A DNA stretch of 64,000 nt from Arbacia lixula (lineage: Eukaryota; Echinodermata; Echinoidea; Arbacioida; Arbaciidae), in assembly GCA_963669155.1 (NCBI GenBank), contig OZ022591.1, positions 3,439,797 to 3,503,796 of the forward strand, in the 5' to 3' direction. Numbering within the stretch: the first letter of the stretch is position 1; each line of letters opens with the position of its first letter. Below are positions 53,543 to 64,000 of the stretch, one piece after another. The notes under the pieces were generated by a model. The model was not told the DNA's origin and did no database searches. It saw only the letters and a list, made by a program, of their open reading frames with translations. A program made the translations under genes and the position numbers.

Positions 53543-55309
53543 TTATTCTCTTTGCTTACTTTCCTCAATGTTACGGTCATGCTCAATGGCATCCAAGACA
53601 CACTGCTTCAGCTTAGCTTCAGAACACTCACCCTCAACAAGCTCACACAACGTCGGAGGGAGCAGCTCTCGAAACGGAACTTGGTTTAACAGAACTGCTC
53701 TCAATATCAACTCCTCCAGTCTAAGTGGAGATGTGGGTGGAGTAACAATGGCTATCAGATCTCTGTAATATTCATCATCATCAGTCTCTCGTTTTTTGCC
53801 AATGTCAAGAGCAGTGTCGCCTTCTTTGTTTACCGCATCAAGTGGACAGCCATGACGGACAAAGGCCTTTCCAAGATTGTTTAACATGCATGAATAATTG
53901 GGCATTGAAGACATCCTAATGAAAATATGGAGCAAAGTATCACCGTCCCACTGATCCTGATACGATAGATTCTCCAGAAACAGAAGGCGGCAGACCACAT
54001 ACATCACCTGCAGCTGGGAAGACCAGTCCATATCACCGTCCTCGTAATCTTCGAATGCCCCATGAAACAAAGTCATTATTCTATGGGTCACTGTGGGGAA
54101 CATGTTCATTTTCTCTTCACGCATTTTCACATTTACACATCTCACAAAGTTCTCCAACATACGCACTAATGATTCTAAATATTGAAAGTTAGAATTGAAG
54201 AAGGCAATGTTGAATGCAAAGTCACCCAGGTAATCAATGAAATCTGTATACTCTGCCAGAAGCCGATTTGTGGGAATGCATTGGAGAACTGACTCATACT
54301 GAGCTAGCAAATTGACTGTTTGAGGGAAGACTCTTTCAAGAGGTAGTTTATGGCAATATCTACGTATACCAACCGCCAGCTTGTCTAACACTGATCCAAA
54401 CTTCAATGCTCCTGAGGACTCAAAGCCAAGAGCTTGTAGAAGCACCTGATAGCCAATGTCAGGAGCTTCGACACGGTATAATGCGTCACAAGCAAACTGA
54501 AGAGAACAATCGTAGATAGCCTCTTGTCTAAGGCATTGTGGGAGTACTCGTTCACTCACAAATAGAGCATGTGCATACATAGCATGCTTGGATTCTTTTG
54601 CCTTATGGAGGTCTTCCAAAGTCTCAAATTCCCTGAGGGTAGTCTGATCAATACCACTGGCCGGTTGAAATGATATCTTTGTCGACATGTTGGGGTGGCT
54701 CTGGTGATAGCTCATCGCGCAACAAAATGCAGCATGCCCATTTTCAAGGCGTCCTGCTCTGTATTGATGATCTTCTCCAAGAAGTAAAGAGACCCCAAGA
54801 ATTTCTTTTACTTTTATCTTGTCCTCTGTTGCTAGGTCCACATTGCTACATTGTTCAAAATAATCTAGAACGTCTGTCAAGCCACAGAAAGCAGCTATAC
54901 AGGGTGGGTTTAATCCATTTTTGTTGTTCTGTAGAACAGCCCCACGCTCCATCAAAACTTCCAATATTGCCAGCCTTTTATGAGGGGGTACCACAGCATA
55001 GTAATGATAGTACCCAATGATCATCTCTGCAATTCTGCCCTTCATGCATGCAAAGTGCAGAGCAGTATTCCCGTCTCTGCTCTGGATGTTTGGGTTGGCA
55101 CCTTTTCTTAACAACACTTTAACAAATTCATCCAGACCTTTTATGCAGGCTAGCATCAGCGGCGTTCTTCCGTCTTTGTCTTGGACATCAACGTTATCTG
55201 CCTTAAATGATTGTTCGAGCTCCTCAAGACTGAGATCTTCTTCTAGTATCAATGCTATCATGTCATTAGTTGACTCTGCTGAAGGCTCTTCAGAATCACT
55301 AGACGCCAT
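53543..55309 (-). CDS. FL6: FEM1-like protein, subfamily B
   Basis: 588 residues from ATG 55,309, the longest copy: it keeps the SAES residues that FL4 and FL8 lack and also has the YHYY insertion. Private changes include SYHQSHPN, ISFQPASG, YQVLLQALG and VLQCIPTN. The acidic FEDYEDGDMDWSSQ patch is conserved. TATA-like box at 55,443-55,451. Intact. Confidence 0.87.
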   Translation of the reverse strand: MASSDSEEPSAESTNDMIALILEEDLSLEELEQSFKADNVDVQDKDGRTPLMLACIKGLDEFVKVLLRKGANPNIQSRDGNTALHFACMKGRIAEMIIGYYHYYAVVPPHKRLAILEVLMERGAVLQNNKNGLNPPCIAAFCGLTDVLDYFEQCSNVDLATEDKIKVKEILGVSLLLGEDHQYRAGRLENGHAAFCCAMSYHQSHPNMSTKISFQPASGIDQTTLREFETLEDLHKAKESKHAMYAHALFVSERVLPQCLRQEAIYDCSLQFACDALYRVEAPDIGYQVLLQALGFESSGALKFGSVLDKLAVGIRRYCHKLPLERVFPQTVNLLAQYESVLQCIPTNRLLAEYTDFIDYLGDFAFNIAFFNSNFQYLESLVRMLENFVRCVNVKMREEKMNMFPTVTHRIMTLFHGAFEDYEDGDMDWSSQLQVMYVVCRLLFLENLSYQDQWDGDTLLHIFIRMSSMPNYSCMLNNLGKAFVRHGCPLDAVNKEGDTALDIGKKRETDDDEYYRDLIAIVTPPTSPLRLEELILRAVLLNQVPFRELLPPTLCELVEGECSEAKLKQCVLDAIEHDRNIEESKQRE

Positions 55310-55849
55310 GATGTCATACCACAGCAAGGTGCAACAACTACATGTATCGCAGGTTCTTTAGGGTAGCAGGCTGAACTGACCAGCAACACCTCTCAAGTCA
55401 GGTTCTACTCATCATCTACATGTTTACAAATGTAAAAGAAAAAATATAAAGGAAAATCTCATATTGATAGTAATGGAAATTTTTTTTTAAATTTACAGAC
55501 AATATATTCACACAAATTGAGCTTTCAATTAGAGATAGAAATGCAAGCAGAGAGGAAACTTAATTGAAAAAAATCATCTGCAAATCTGACATGACACCAG
55601 CATTGATGTGGTTAGCACACTTCATCACAAATGCATCTAGTTTGAGAAAATATTCGCGAAAAATGTAATGTAACATACATAACTAGAGCAATTTGACTGC
55701 CACACAGTTGATAAATATGCCTCTGCCTCTTGGCCACACTAGCTCTACATAATTTACATTCATTCTCAGAAAATGTGTATGTTTGGTGGGCAATGTACCA
55801 GTGAATTCCTATGTAAAATGAAAATATCTGTTTTTCCATGTTTAGCCAA

Positions 55850-57145
55850 GGTTCTTTGACCTTTGCCCTGTTACTTCTCTGAATTCCAATCTAACCAGTG
55901 TGTCTAAATCCATCCTTGTATCAAGTTTATTCAAAATAAGCAGATTTTTGAAAAAGTTTATTGACCTTTGAGCTCTGAACTTTCAGGGATTTTATAAAAT
56001 ATGCCATCAGTCTACATGTATCTCCATGGAGTGATTCATCTCTGTACCATGTTTGGTTACACTGCATGATTTGATTTGGATTTATTGAGTAAAATATCAA
56101 TTTGGTGGCAATTTTTACCCAATTTTGGAAAAATTCACAAACCTATGACCTCTGACCTTTCAGGAATTTTACCTAAACTTTCACCAATCTACCTCCATGA
56201 AGTGATACATCTAAGTACCATGTTTGGTTTGAAATGAACCATTAGATTTGGATTCAATTTGAAAAATATCAAATTTGGGCAAAGTTCATTGACCTTTGAC
56301 CTCTGAGAAATTTCACCAAGAATGTCAACAGTCTACAACCAAGTAGTGATCTATCTTTGCATCATGTTTGCTTCATATTGCACCACTGAATTTTGCACCA
56401 TGTTTGCTTCATATTGCACCACTGGATTTGGATATATTTTAAAAAAATATCGATCTGCGGGCAATTTTTAGCTCATTTTTTATAGCATAATTCATTGATC
56501 CTTGACCTTTGGACTTTCTGGAATTTTCCCCAAACTTTCACCGGAGTACCTCCTGGAAGTTGTACATGTATATCTCTGTACCATGTTTGGTTAGAATTGC
56601 AACATTGGACTTGAGGTTTATGGTGAAAAATATACATTTATGCAAAGTTCATTAATTTTGACCTCTGACCTTCTAGCAATATCACCAAAAATGTCACCCG
56701 TCTACCCCCCAAGTAGTGATCCATCTTTTCACTACGTTTGGTCGGAATTGCACCATTGGATTTCAAGTTATTGTGATAAATATAAAAAAAATAGCAAATT
56801 TTGGCAAAGTTCATTGACATTTGACCTCTGACCTTTCAGGAATTTAATCAAAATGTCACTAGTCTAACCCAAAGTCGTGATCTATCATTGAACATGTACC
56901 ATGTTTAATGAGAATTGCATCCTTGGATTTTGATTTCATGCGAAAAGGGTCAATTTGGGGTATTTTTGGCAAAGTTCATTGACCTTTGACATGTTACCAC
57001 GATCAGATTTGATCCCAATTTTACACACTTCACTAGTTTCATGCAATACACACATGTATCAAGTTTGAAGCAAATCTGGTTAACGGTCCTCAAGATATTG
57101 ATAAACGGATTCGGGACGGACAGATAGACGGACGTCCCAAACACA
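55850..57145. repeat. Diverged AGGTCA-rich monomers, unit 6
   Basis: Upstream of FL6; intermediate length, without the hairpin block. It contains the monomer TCTCTGTACCATGTTTGGTT at about 56,573-56,592 that is replaced by the extra block in units 3 and 5. Confidence 0.83.
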
Positions 57146-57494
57146 TAATGCGTGAGCAATCTGACAAGAGACTAGGCCATACAGTATGTATGCAGACTTT
57201 GCACTGCAGCAATGAATCCCGTCCCACGAATCTAGAAGATATCCTCTGTAGAGCAAGAGTTAGTCATAGTACATGTATATCATATGCAAAAAAATTTTCT
57301 AGAAGATTCATATCTATGCCAAAGAGAGTTTCTGTTTCAAAGCAGACCACAGTTGATATCCTATCCTTGAGACTCAATTTATGTCATATTCATATGAATG
57401 GAACACTGCATGAATGAGGAAGAAATTATTGGTAACACTTTGCAGCTGTTATCCTTTTCCTCTCCAACACAAAGAAACTGAAATGCTAAATCAT

Positions 57495-57500
57495 TTTATT
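57495..57500 (-). terminator. Polyadenylation signal AATAAA after FL7 fragment
   Basis: Minus-strand AATAAA. Because FL8 lacks its own 3' flank, FL8 transcripts may run through the FL7 fragment and end here (inference). Confidence 0.6.
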
Positions 57501-57534
57501 GCAGGCTCATTCTTGTGGTTACCACATCCGTCTA

Positions 57535-57692
57535 CATTTTTCTAACCTCTCCCAAAATGGACTCCTTCAATTCACACTAAGACATAGTGAACTCAACAAA
57601 CTCACACAATATTCCTGGCAGAGCCTCCTGAAATGGGAGTCTTTTGGTCAGAATGGCTCTCACTGCTAACTCCTTGAGGCTGAGAAGATTAG
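57535..57692 (-). pseudogene. Relic VHL-box fragment after FL7
   Basis: NLLSLKELAVRAILTKRLPF, QEALPGILCEFVEFTMS, stop. Same position as in the other units. Confidence 0.7.
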
Positions 57693-57801
57693 CTAGTTAG
57701 CAGGTCAGATAGAACTGATTGAAAGTAACAGTGGCAAATGAAGGACATACAGGACTGCCAATATGGCAGCTTTGCATTTCCACTGCCAGCTTTTCTGATG
57801 C

Positions 57802-58196
57802 TTATTCTCTTTGCTTACTTTCCTCTATGTTACGGTCATGCTCAATGGCATCCAAGACACACTGCTTCAGCTTAGCTTCAGAACTCTCACCCTCAACAAG
57901 CTCACACAACTTTAAAGGGAGCAGCTCTCGAAACGGAACTTGGTTTAACAGAACTGCTCTCAATATCAACTCCTCCAGTCTAAGTGGAGATGTGGGTGGA
58001 GTAACAATGGCTATCAGATCTCTGTAATATTCATCATCATCAGTCTCTCGTTTTTTGCCAATGTCAAGAGCAGTGTCGCCTTCTTTGTTTACCGCATCAA
58101 GTGGACAGCCATGACGGACAAAGGCCTTTCCAAGATTGTTTAGCATGCATGAATAATTGGGCATTGAAGACATCCTAATGAAAATATGGAGCACAG
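57802..58196 (-). pseudogene. FL7: 3' fragment of a subfamily B FEM1-like gene
   Basis: Holds only about the last 131 codons, from VLHIFIRMSSMPNYSC to EESKQRE. Upstream of codon VLH, at about 58,197, it jumps to a 60-bp piece of array 5' flank (CCTCTGCCTCTTGGCCATAG ... ATGTTTGGTGG) and then into the 3' flank of FL8. An apparent start in that junk (MSFICHQTYTF) would make a 156-residue chimera, but it has no promoter of its own. It shares the LLPLKLCELVEG wording with FL8, so the two 3' ends are recent relatives. Confidence 0.85.
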
Positions 58197-58346
58197 TGCC
58201 TCTGCCTCTTGGCCATAGCTTTACAAATTTATTCTCAGAAAATGTGTATGTTTGGTGGCAAATGAAGGACATACAGGACTGCCAATATGGCAGCTTTGCA
58301 TTTCCACTGCCAGCTTTTCTGATGCTTATTCTCTTTGCTTACTTTC

Positions 58347-60083
58347 CTAAATGTTACGGTCATGCTCAATGGCATCCAAGACACACTGCTTCAGCTTAGC
58401 TTCAGAACTCTCACCCTCAACAAGCTCACACAACTTTAAAGGGAGCAGCTCTCGAAACGGGACTTGGTTTAACAGAACTGCTCTCAATATCAACTCCTCC
58501 AGTTTAAGTGGAGATGTGGGGGGAGTAACAATGGCTATCAGATCTCTGTAATATTCATCATCATCATCAGTCTCTCGTTTTTTGCCAATGTCAAGAGCAG
58601 TGTCGCCTTCTTTGTTTACCGCATCAAGTGGACAGCCATGACGGACAAAGGCCTTTCCAAGATTGTTTAACATGCATGAATAATTGGGCATTGAAGACAT
58701 CCTAATGAAAATATGGAGCACAGTGTCACCGTCCCACTGATCCTGATACGATACATTCTCCAGAAACAGAAGGCGGCAGACCACATACATCACCTGCAGC
58801 TGGGAAGACCAGTCAATTTCACCGTCCTCGTAATCTTCGAATGCCCCATGAAACAAAGTCATTATTCTATGGGTCACTGTGGGGAGCATGTTCATTTTCT
58901 CTTCACACATTTTCACATTCACACATCTCACGAAGTTCTCCAACATACGCACTAATGATTCTAAATATTGAAAGTTAGAATTGAAGAAGGCAATGTTGAA
59001 TGCGAAGTCACCCAGGTAATCAATGAAATCTGTATACTCTGCTAGAAGCCGATTTGTGGGAATGCCTTGGAGAACTGACTCATACTGAGCTAGCAAATTG
59101 ACTGTTTGAGGAAAGACTCTTTCAAGAGGTAGTTTATGGCAATATCTACGTACACCAACCGCCAGCTTGTCTAACACTGATCCAAATTTCAATGCTCCTG
59201 AGGACTCAAAGCCAAGAGCGTGTAGAAGCAGCTGATAGCCAATGTCAGGAGCTTCGACACGGTATAATGCATCACAAGCAAACTGAAGAGAGCAATCGTA
59301 GATAGCCTCTTGTCTAAGGCATTGTGGGAGCACTCGTTCACTCACAAATAGAGCATGAGCATACATAGCATGCTTGGATTCTTTTGCCTTATGGAGGTCT
59401 TCCAAAGTCTCAAATTCCCTGAGGGTAGTCTGATCAATACCACTGGCTGGTTCAGATGATATCTTTGTCGACATGATGGGATGGCTCTGTTGATAGCTCA
59501 TCGCGCAACAAAATGCAGCATGCCCATTTTCAAAGCCTCCTGCTCTGTATAGATGATCTTTTCCAAGAAGTAAAGAGACCCCAAGAATTTCTTTTACTTT
59601 TATCTTGTCCTGTGTTGCTATGTCCACATTGCTACATTGCTCGAAATAATCTAGAATGTCTGTCAAGCCACAGAAAGCAGCTATACAGAGTGGGTTTAAT
59701 CCATTTTTGTTGTTCTGTAGAACAGCCCCACGGTCCATCAAAACTTCCAATATTGCCAGCCTTTTATGAGGGGGAACCACAGCATAGTAATGATAGTACC
59801 CAAGGACCATCTCTACAATTCTGCCCTTCATGCATGCAAAGTGCAGAGCAGTATTCCCGTCTCTGCTCTGGATGTTTGGGTTGGCACCTTTTCTTAACAA
59901 CACTTTAACAAATTCATCCAGACCTTTTATGCAGGCTAGCATCAGCAGCGTTCTTCCTTCTTTGTCTTGGACATCAACGTTATCTGCCTTAAACGATTGT
60001 TCGAGCTCCTCAAGACTGAGATCTTCTTCTAGTATCAATGCAATCATGTCATTAGTTGGCTCTTCAGAATCACTAGACGCCAT
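58347..60083 (-). CDS. FL8: FEM1-like protein, subfamily B, shortened tail
   Basis: 578 residues from ATG 60,083. A GAG-to-TAG change ends it at HDRNI, seven residues before the other copies (EESKQRE is lost); the VHL-box-like region is complete, so activity need not be affected. Private changes: DKEGRTLLMLAC (T to L in the ankyrin TPLM motif), NPLCIAAFCG, GKDHLYRAGGFENG. YHYY insertion and YEDGEIDWSSQ patch present. Its 3' flank is rearranged (see FL7), and its 5' flank is interrupted by a 3.3-kb insertion about 370 bp before the ATG. TATA-like box at 60,217-60,225 is kept. Confidence 0.86.
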   Translation of the reverse strand: MASSDSEEPTNDMIALILEEDLSLEELEQSFKADNVDVQDKEGRTLLMLACIKGLDEFVKVLLRKGANPNIQSRDGNTALHFACMKGRIVEMVLGYYHYYAVVPPHKRLAILEVLMDRGAVLQNNKNGLNPLCIAAFCGLTDILDYFEQCSNVDIATQDKIKVKEILGVSLLLGKDHLYRAGGFENGHAAFCCAMSYQQSHPIMSTKISSEPASGIDQTTLREFETLEDLHKAKESKHAMYAHALFVSERVLPQCLRQEAIYDCSLQFACDALYRVEAPDIGYQLLLHALGFESSGALKFGSVLDKLAVGVRRYCHKLPLERVFPQTVNLLAQYESVLQGIPTNRLLAEYTDFIDYLGDFAFNIAFFNSNFQYLESLVRMLENFVRCVNVKMCEEKMNMLPTVTHRIMTLFHGAFEDYEDGEIDWSSQLQVMYVVCRLLFLENVSYQDQWDGDTVLHIFIRMSSMPNYSCMLNNLGKAFVRHGCPLDAVNKEGDTALDIGKKRETDDDDEYYRDLIAIVTPPTSPLKLEELILRAVLLNQVPFRELLPLKLCELVEGESSEAKLKQCVLDAIEHDRNI

Positions 60084-60801
60084 GATGTCATACCACAGCA
60101 AGGTGCAACAACTACATGTATCGCAGGTTCTTTAGGGTAGCAGGCTGAACTGACCAGCAACACCTCTCAAGTCAGGTTTTACTCATCATCTACATGTTAA
60201 CAAATGTAAAAGAAAAAATATAAAGGAAAATCTCATATTGATAGTAATGAAAGAAAATGTTAATTTTACAGACAATATATTCACACAAATTGAGCTTTCA
60301 ATTAGAGATAGAAATGCAAGCAGAGAGGAAACTTAATTGAAAAAAAATCATCTGCAAATCTGACATGACACCAGCATTGATGTGGTTGGCACACTTCGTC
60401 ACAAATGCATCTAGTTTGAGAAAATATTTGCGAAAAATGTAATGTAACATAAATAACGAGACATACTTGTGGACAAGTATCAGGTGGTCTGCATTGGCAA
60501 ATTCATGCACAGACATGGGCTGGAAAATGCACGGTGAACTATAGACCTTCATTCGTGACACCAACTATCCATAAGCAATGTGACACAGCGCTCAAGAAAG
60601 CTCATAGGGCACCTATTATACTAAAATTTCAGAGAATTTCCTAAATGGTAACATGTTTATGCTAACGTGATTAATAGTCATGTAAGAGAATGGGGTGAGA
60701 GAGAAAAGAATTGGAAAGAAAATCTCAAAGAGAATGACAAAGTGAGGCATAGAACAGAAGAAGATGGCAAAATAAACATTGCAAAAGGAATGCAAAAGTT
60801 G

Positions 60802-60878
60802 ACCCTACCCACGCCAGGAATCGAACCGGGGGCCTCGAGATCTTAAAACGGCGCCTTACCTATTGAGCCACAAATCTT
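60802..60878 (-). tRNA. tRNA-Leu-like SINE head, copy 1
   Basis: On the minus strand: A-box TGGCTCAATAGG, TAAGGCGCC as in tRNA-Leu, a loop containing TTTTAAG (UAA-like anticodon) and B-box GGTTCGATTCC with T-stem CCCGG/CCTGG (one mismatch). The acceptor ends do not pair well and the variable arm is collapsed, so it is a tRNA-derived repeat, not a working tRNA. Confidence 0.5.
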
Positions 60879-62416
60879 CCCATTCACTTAACACGTAATG
60901 CCCAGCAGGGGCTAGAATGATTAAGAAATCGATATTCAAGCTGAAATTTCACCATGATCCCGACATCTGATTAAAAAATGGAGACAACGTTCCGGAAAGC
61001 TCGTAGACTCAGCTACAACATACTGAAATTTCAGAGTGAAAGCTTGACATATTAGTGAGATACATCTCCTAGAAGCTCGTCATGTCATTTCATAAATACC
61101 ACTTCCATTGACATAACACGGAAGTGCGATTTTGACATTCATGCGTATAATGAAATTTACACCGTGAAGACGTCATCAAAACGAAAAATGAAGGCAACTT
61201 CTACTATGGAGCGAGGTCTCAGCTACAACATACTGAAATTTGGGAGAAAATTGACCATGAATTACTGAGATACACAAAAGCGGGTAAAAAAGTTCATGAC
61301 GTCATACATGAAAAATCATTTTTTCGATTCATATGGCAATATGATGACATCAACATAAATTTAAAAGGTAAATCGAACATTAAATCACATCTACATTTCC
61401 CACTCTTTCAGAATATTGAAAAAAAATTGGGGGTCACCGGCCATTCTGAAGAGCTATGGCCGATTGAAGGTAGTCATGTTTTTTGCAATATTTGCACACA
61501 AAAACGTATTGACGCACGCGCAGACTTTGAACTTTGACGCACCCGCACGACCTTGTTATTGCATGGAAATGGCTCAAAATGACAGGATGTGTTGTATGTA
61601 GTGTCAGTAACATGAATCCAGTAAAAAAACAGAATTTTGACGTTTTGTTCGCGTTACGCACGAACAAACTCGCGAACGCGCGCGCACGCGCGGAAATTTT
61701 TGAAATGCTAGAAATGGCCTGAAACATATGCAAAACAATTTTGAGTTGATTTGGAGCATTTTTAAATTTTGCGCGCGCGTTTTTGCACTTACGTACGCGT
61801 ACGCGCGCGTTTTTTTTCAATGAAATTAATTAGCTACTCATTAATTATATGCATGTCAAATTTCATTACACAGAGATGACCAGTTCTAGAGCTACATGAG
61901 GTAATAGTTTTTCATTAAACTGCTCGTAGATGACGTCACGATGACGTCATGACCTTGAAAATGTTGCTGGACCATGTTCACATATATGTTCATACATGAT
62001 GAACATTTCATGAAATATGGCCCATGCATTGTTGAGATATCCATGTCACAAAAATTTGGAATAAAAATAAACGAGACATACTTGTGGACAAGTATCAGGT
62101 GGTCTGCATTGGCAAATTCATGCACAGACATGGGCTGGAAAATGCACGGTGAACTATAGACCTTCATTCGTGACACCAACTATCCATAAGCAATGTGACA
62201 CAGCGCTCAAGAAAGCTCATAGGGCACCTATTATACTAAAATTTCAGAGAATTTCCTAAATGGTAACATGTTTATGCTAACGTGATTAATAGTCATGTAA
62301 GAGAATGGGGTGAGAGAAAAAAGAATTGGAAAGAAAATCTCAAAGAGAATGACAAAGTGAGGCATAGAACAGAAGAAGATGGCAAAATAAACATTGCAAA
62401 AGGAATGCAAAAGTTG

Positions 62417-62493
62417 ACCCTACCCACGCCAGGAATCGAACCGGGGGCCTCGAGATCTTAAAACGGCGCCTTACCTATTGAGCCACAAATCTT
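62417..62493 (-). tRNA. tRNA-Leu-like SINE head, copy 2
   Basis: Exact counterpart of 60,802-60,878 in the second 1615-bp unit. Confidence 0.5.
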
Positions 62494-63769
62494 CCCATTC
62501 ACTTAACACGTAATGCCCAGCAGGGGCTAGAATGATTAAGAAATCGATATTCAAGCTGAAATTTCACCATGATCCCGACATCTGATTAAAAAATGGAGAC
62601 AACGTTCCGGAAAGCTCGTAGACTCAGCTACAACATACTGAAATTTCAGAGTGAAAGCTTGACATATTAGTGAGATACATCTCCTAGAAGCTCGTCATGT
62701 CATTTCATAAATACCACTTCCATTGACATAACACGGAAGTGCGATTTTGACATTCATGCGTATAATGAAATTTACACCGTGAAGACGTCATCAAAATGAA
62801 AAATGAAGGCAACTTCTACTATGGAGCGAGGTCTCAGCTACAACATACTGAAATTTGGGAGAAAATTGACCATGAATTACTGAGATACACAAAAGCGGGT
62901 AAAAAAGTTCATGACGTCATACATGAAAAATCATTTTTTCGATTCATATGGCAATATGATGACATCAACATAAATTTAAAAGGTAAATCGAACATTAAAT
63001 CACATTTACATTTCCCACTCTTTCAGAATATTGAAAAAAAATTGGGGGTCACCGGCCATTCTGAAGAGCTATGGCCGATTGAAGGTAGTCATGTTTTTTG
63101 CAATATTTGCACACAAAAACGTATTGACGCACGCGCAGACTTTGAACTTTGACGCACCCGCACGACCTTGTTATTGCATGGAAATGGCTCAAAATGACAG
63201 GACGTGTTGTATGTAGTGTCAGTAACATGAATCCAGTAAAAAAACAGAATTTTGACGTTTTGTTCGCGTTACGCACGAAAAAACGCGCGAACGCGCGCGC
63301 ACGCGCGGAAATTTTTGAAATGCTAGAAATGGCCTGAAACATATGCAAAACAATTTTGAGTTGATTCTGAGCATTTTAAAATTTTGCGCGCGCGTTTTTG
63401 CACTAACGTACGCGTACGCGCGCGTTTTTTTTCAATGAAATTAATTAGCTACTCATTAATTATATGCATGTCAAATTTCATTACACAGAGATGACCAGTT
63501 CTAGAGCTACATGAGGTAATAGTTTTTCATTAAACTGCTCGTAGATGACGTCACGATGACGTCATGACCTTGAAAATGTTGCTGTAACATGTTCACATAT
63601 ATGTCCATACATGATGAACATTTCATGAAATATGGCCTATGCATTGTTGAGATATCCATGTCACAAAAATTTGGAATAAAAATAAATAAATAATAAATAA
63701 TAAATAATAAAGAAAGAAAATTCTAACGAAATTAAGAGGTGATCTGTCGTTGGCGACAGACCACCTAAC

Positions 63770-64000
63770 TAGCGCAAATCGATTGCCACACATTCGATAA
63801 ATATGCCTCTGCCTCTTGGCCACAGTAGCTCTACATTTACATTCATTCTCAGAAAATGTATGTTTGGTGGTAATGTACCAGTGAATTCCTATGTAAAATG
63901 AAAATATTATCTGTTTTTCCATGTTTAGCCAAGGTTCTTTGACCTTTGCCCTGTTACTTCTCTGAATTCCAATCTAACCAGTGTGTCTAAATCCATCCTT
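63770..64000 (-). repeat. Resumed 5' flank of FL8 and start of next AGGTCA block
   Basis: After the insertion the normal array flank returns (AATCGATTGCCACACA...CCTCTGCCTCTTGGCC), followed from about 63,935 by the first monomer (GGTTCTTTGACCTTTGCCC). The array therefore continues beyond the window. Confidence 0.8.

Larger units (their letters stand above)
60458..63765. mobile_element. 3.3-kb insertion: two 1615-bp repeats in FL8 5' flank
   Basis: The array sequence ACATAAATAAC/TAGAGC is interrupted here, with TAAC on both sides (60,454-60,457 and 63,766-63,769) as a likely 4-bp duplication. Two near-identical direct units start at about 60,456 and 62,071. The insertion ends in (ATAA)n, then GGTGATCTGTCG-TTGG-CGACAGACCACC, whose last bases are inverted relative to AGGTGGTCTG at 60,484. 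Each unit carries a tRNA-Leu-like piece, TGACGTCA pairs and CG-alternating tracts. No convincing protein. Family unknown. Confidence 0.7.

Noticed and set aside
32946..60083. CRISPR or prokaryotic-type repeat array
   Set aside because: The repeat units are kilobase-scale gene duplications with polyadenylation signals, not short spaced repeats.
62796..63152. 118-codon plus-strand frame in the 3.3-kb insertion
   Set aside because: It is built from diverged noncoding repeat phrases (CTCAGCTACAACATACTGAA and the like). The equivalent frame in the first unit lacks the same start, and no domain is visible.

Overview
The window looks like nuclear DNA of a marine invertebrate. A sea-urchin-like echinoderm or another invertebrate deuterostome is my best guess, but this is inferred from style only: AT-rich DNA, many GA/TG/poly-G tracts, abundant MITEs, CR1/Jockey-like and I-like LINE relics, tRNA-derived SINEs, intronless genes, and AATAAA polyadenylation signals. 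There are no operons, ribosome binding sites or CRISPR arrays.

Positions 1-29,200 are gene-poor and repeat-rich. They hold a 0.8-kb direct duplication, one copy of which carries a foldback MITE at a TTAA site while the other keeps the empty site; a second TTAA foldback element; two copies of a 0.23-kb MITE; one intact intronless class A (rhodopsin-like) GPCR gene at 6754-7734; three decayed LINE fragments; a damaged DUF829/TMEM53-like gene at about 17.3-18.4 kb; a tandem trimer of a tRNA-derived SINE at 22,977-23,996; and a dead Tc1/mariner transposase fragment.

From 28.2 kb to the right edge the window is dominated by a tandem array, all on the minus strand, of intronless ankyrin-repeat genes. 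They resemble FEM1, the CUL2 ubiquitin-ligase substrate receptor: N-terminal ankyrin repeats, a FEM1-type middle motif (TLEDL...ALLVSERVLP), a C-terminal ankyrin-like segment and a terminal VHL/BC-box-like segment (PLELQELAARAI...LCEFVEG). I see eight intact ORFs (FL0-FL6 and FL8), one 3' fragment (FL7), one degraded C-terminal pseudogene at 28.2-28.5 kb and two extra 5'-end fragments upstream of FL0. FL0 is divergent. FL1, FL2, FL3 and FL5 form subfamily A; FL4, FL6, FL7 and FL8 form subfamily B.

The best-preserved unit is about 3.77 kb. In transcription order it has an upstream block of about 160-bp monomers rich in AGGTCA half-sites (DR1 spacing), a TATA-like box, an ATG-TAG mini-uORF, a 578-588 codon gene, a relic second VHL-box fragment lying in the 3' UTR, and an AATAAA signal. 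Units are altered by deletions, a 1.1-kb hAT-type insertion with its 8-bp target duplication, two copies of a long hairpin, and a 3.3-kb insertion made of two 1.6-kb repeats. The array continues past the right edge.

Biologically, the array looks like a lineage-specific, still-evolving battery of putative E3 ligase substrate receptors shaped by tandem duplication and gene conversion. Function is inferred from domain resemblance; no homology search could be run.
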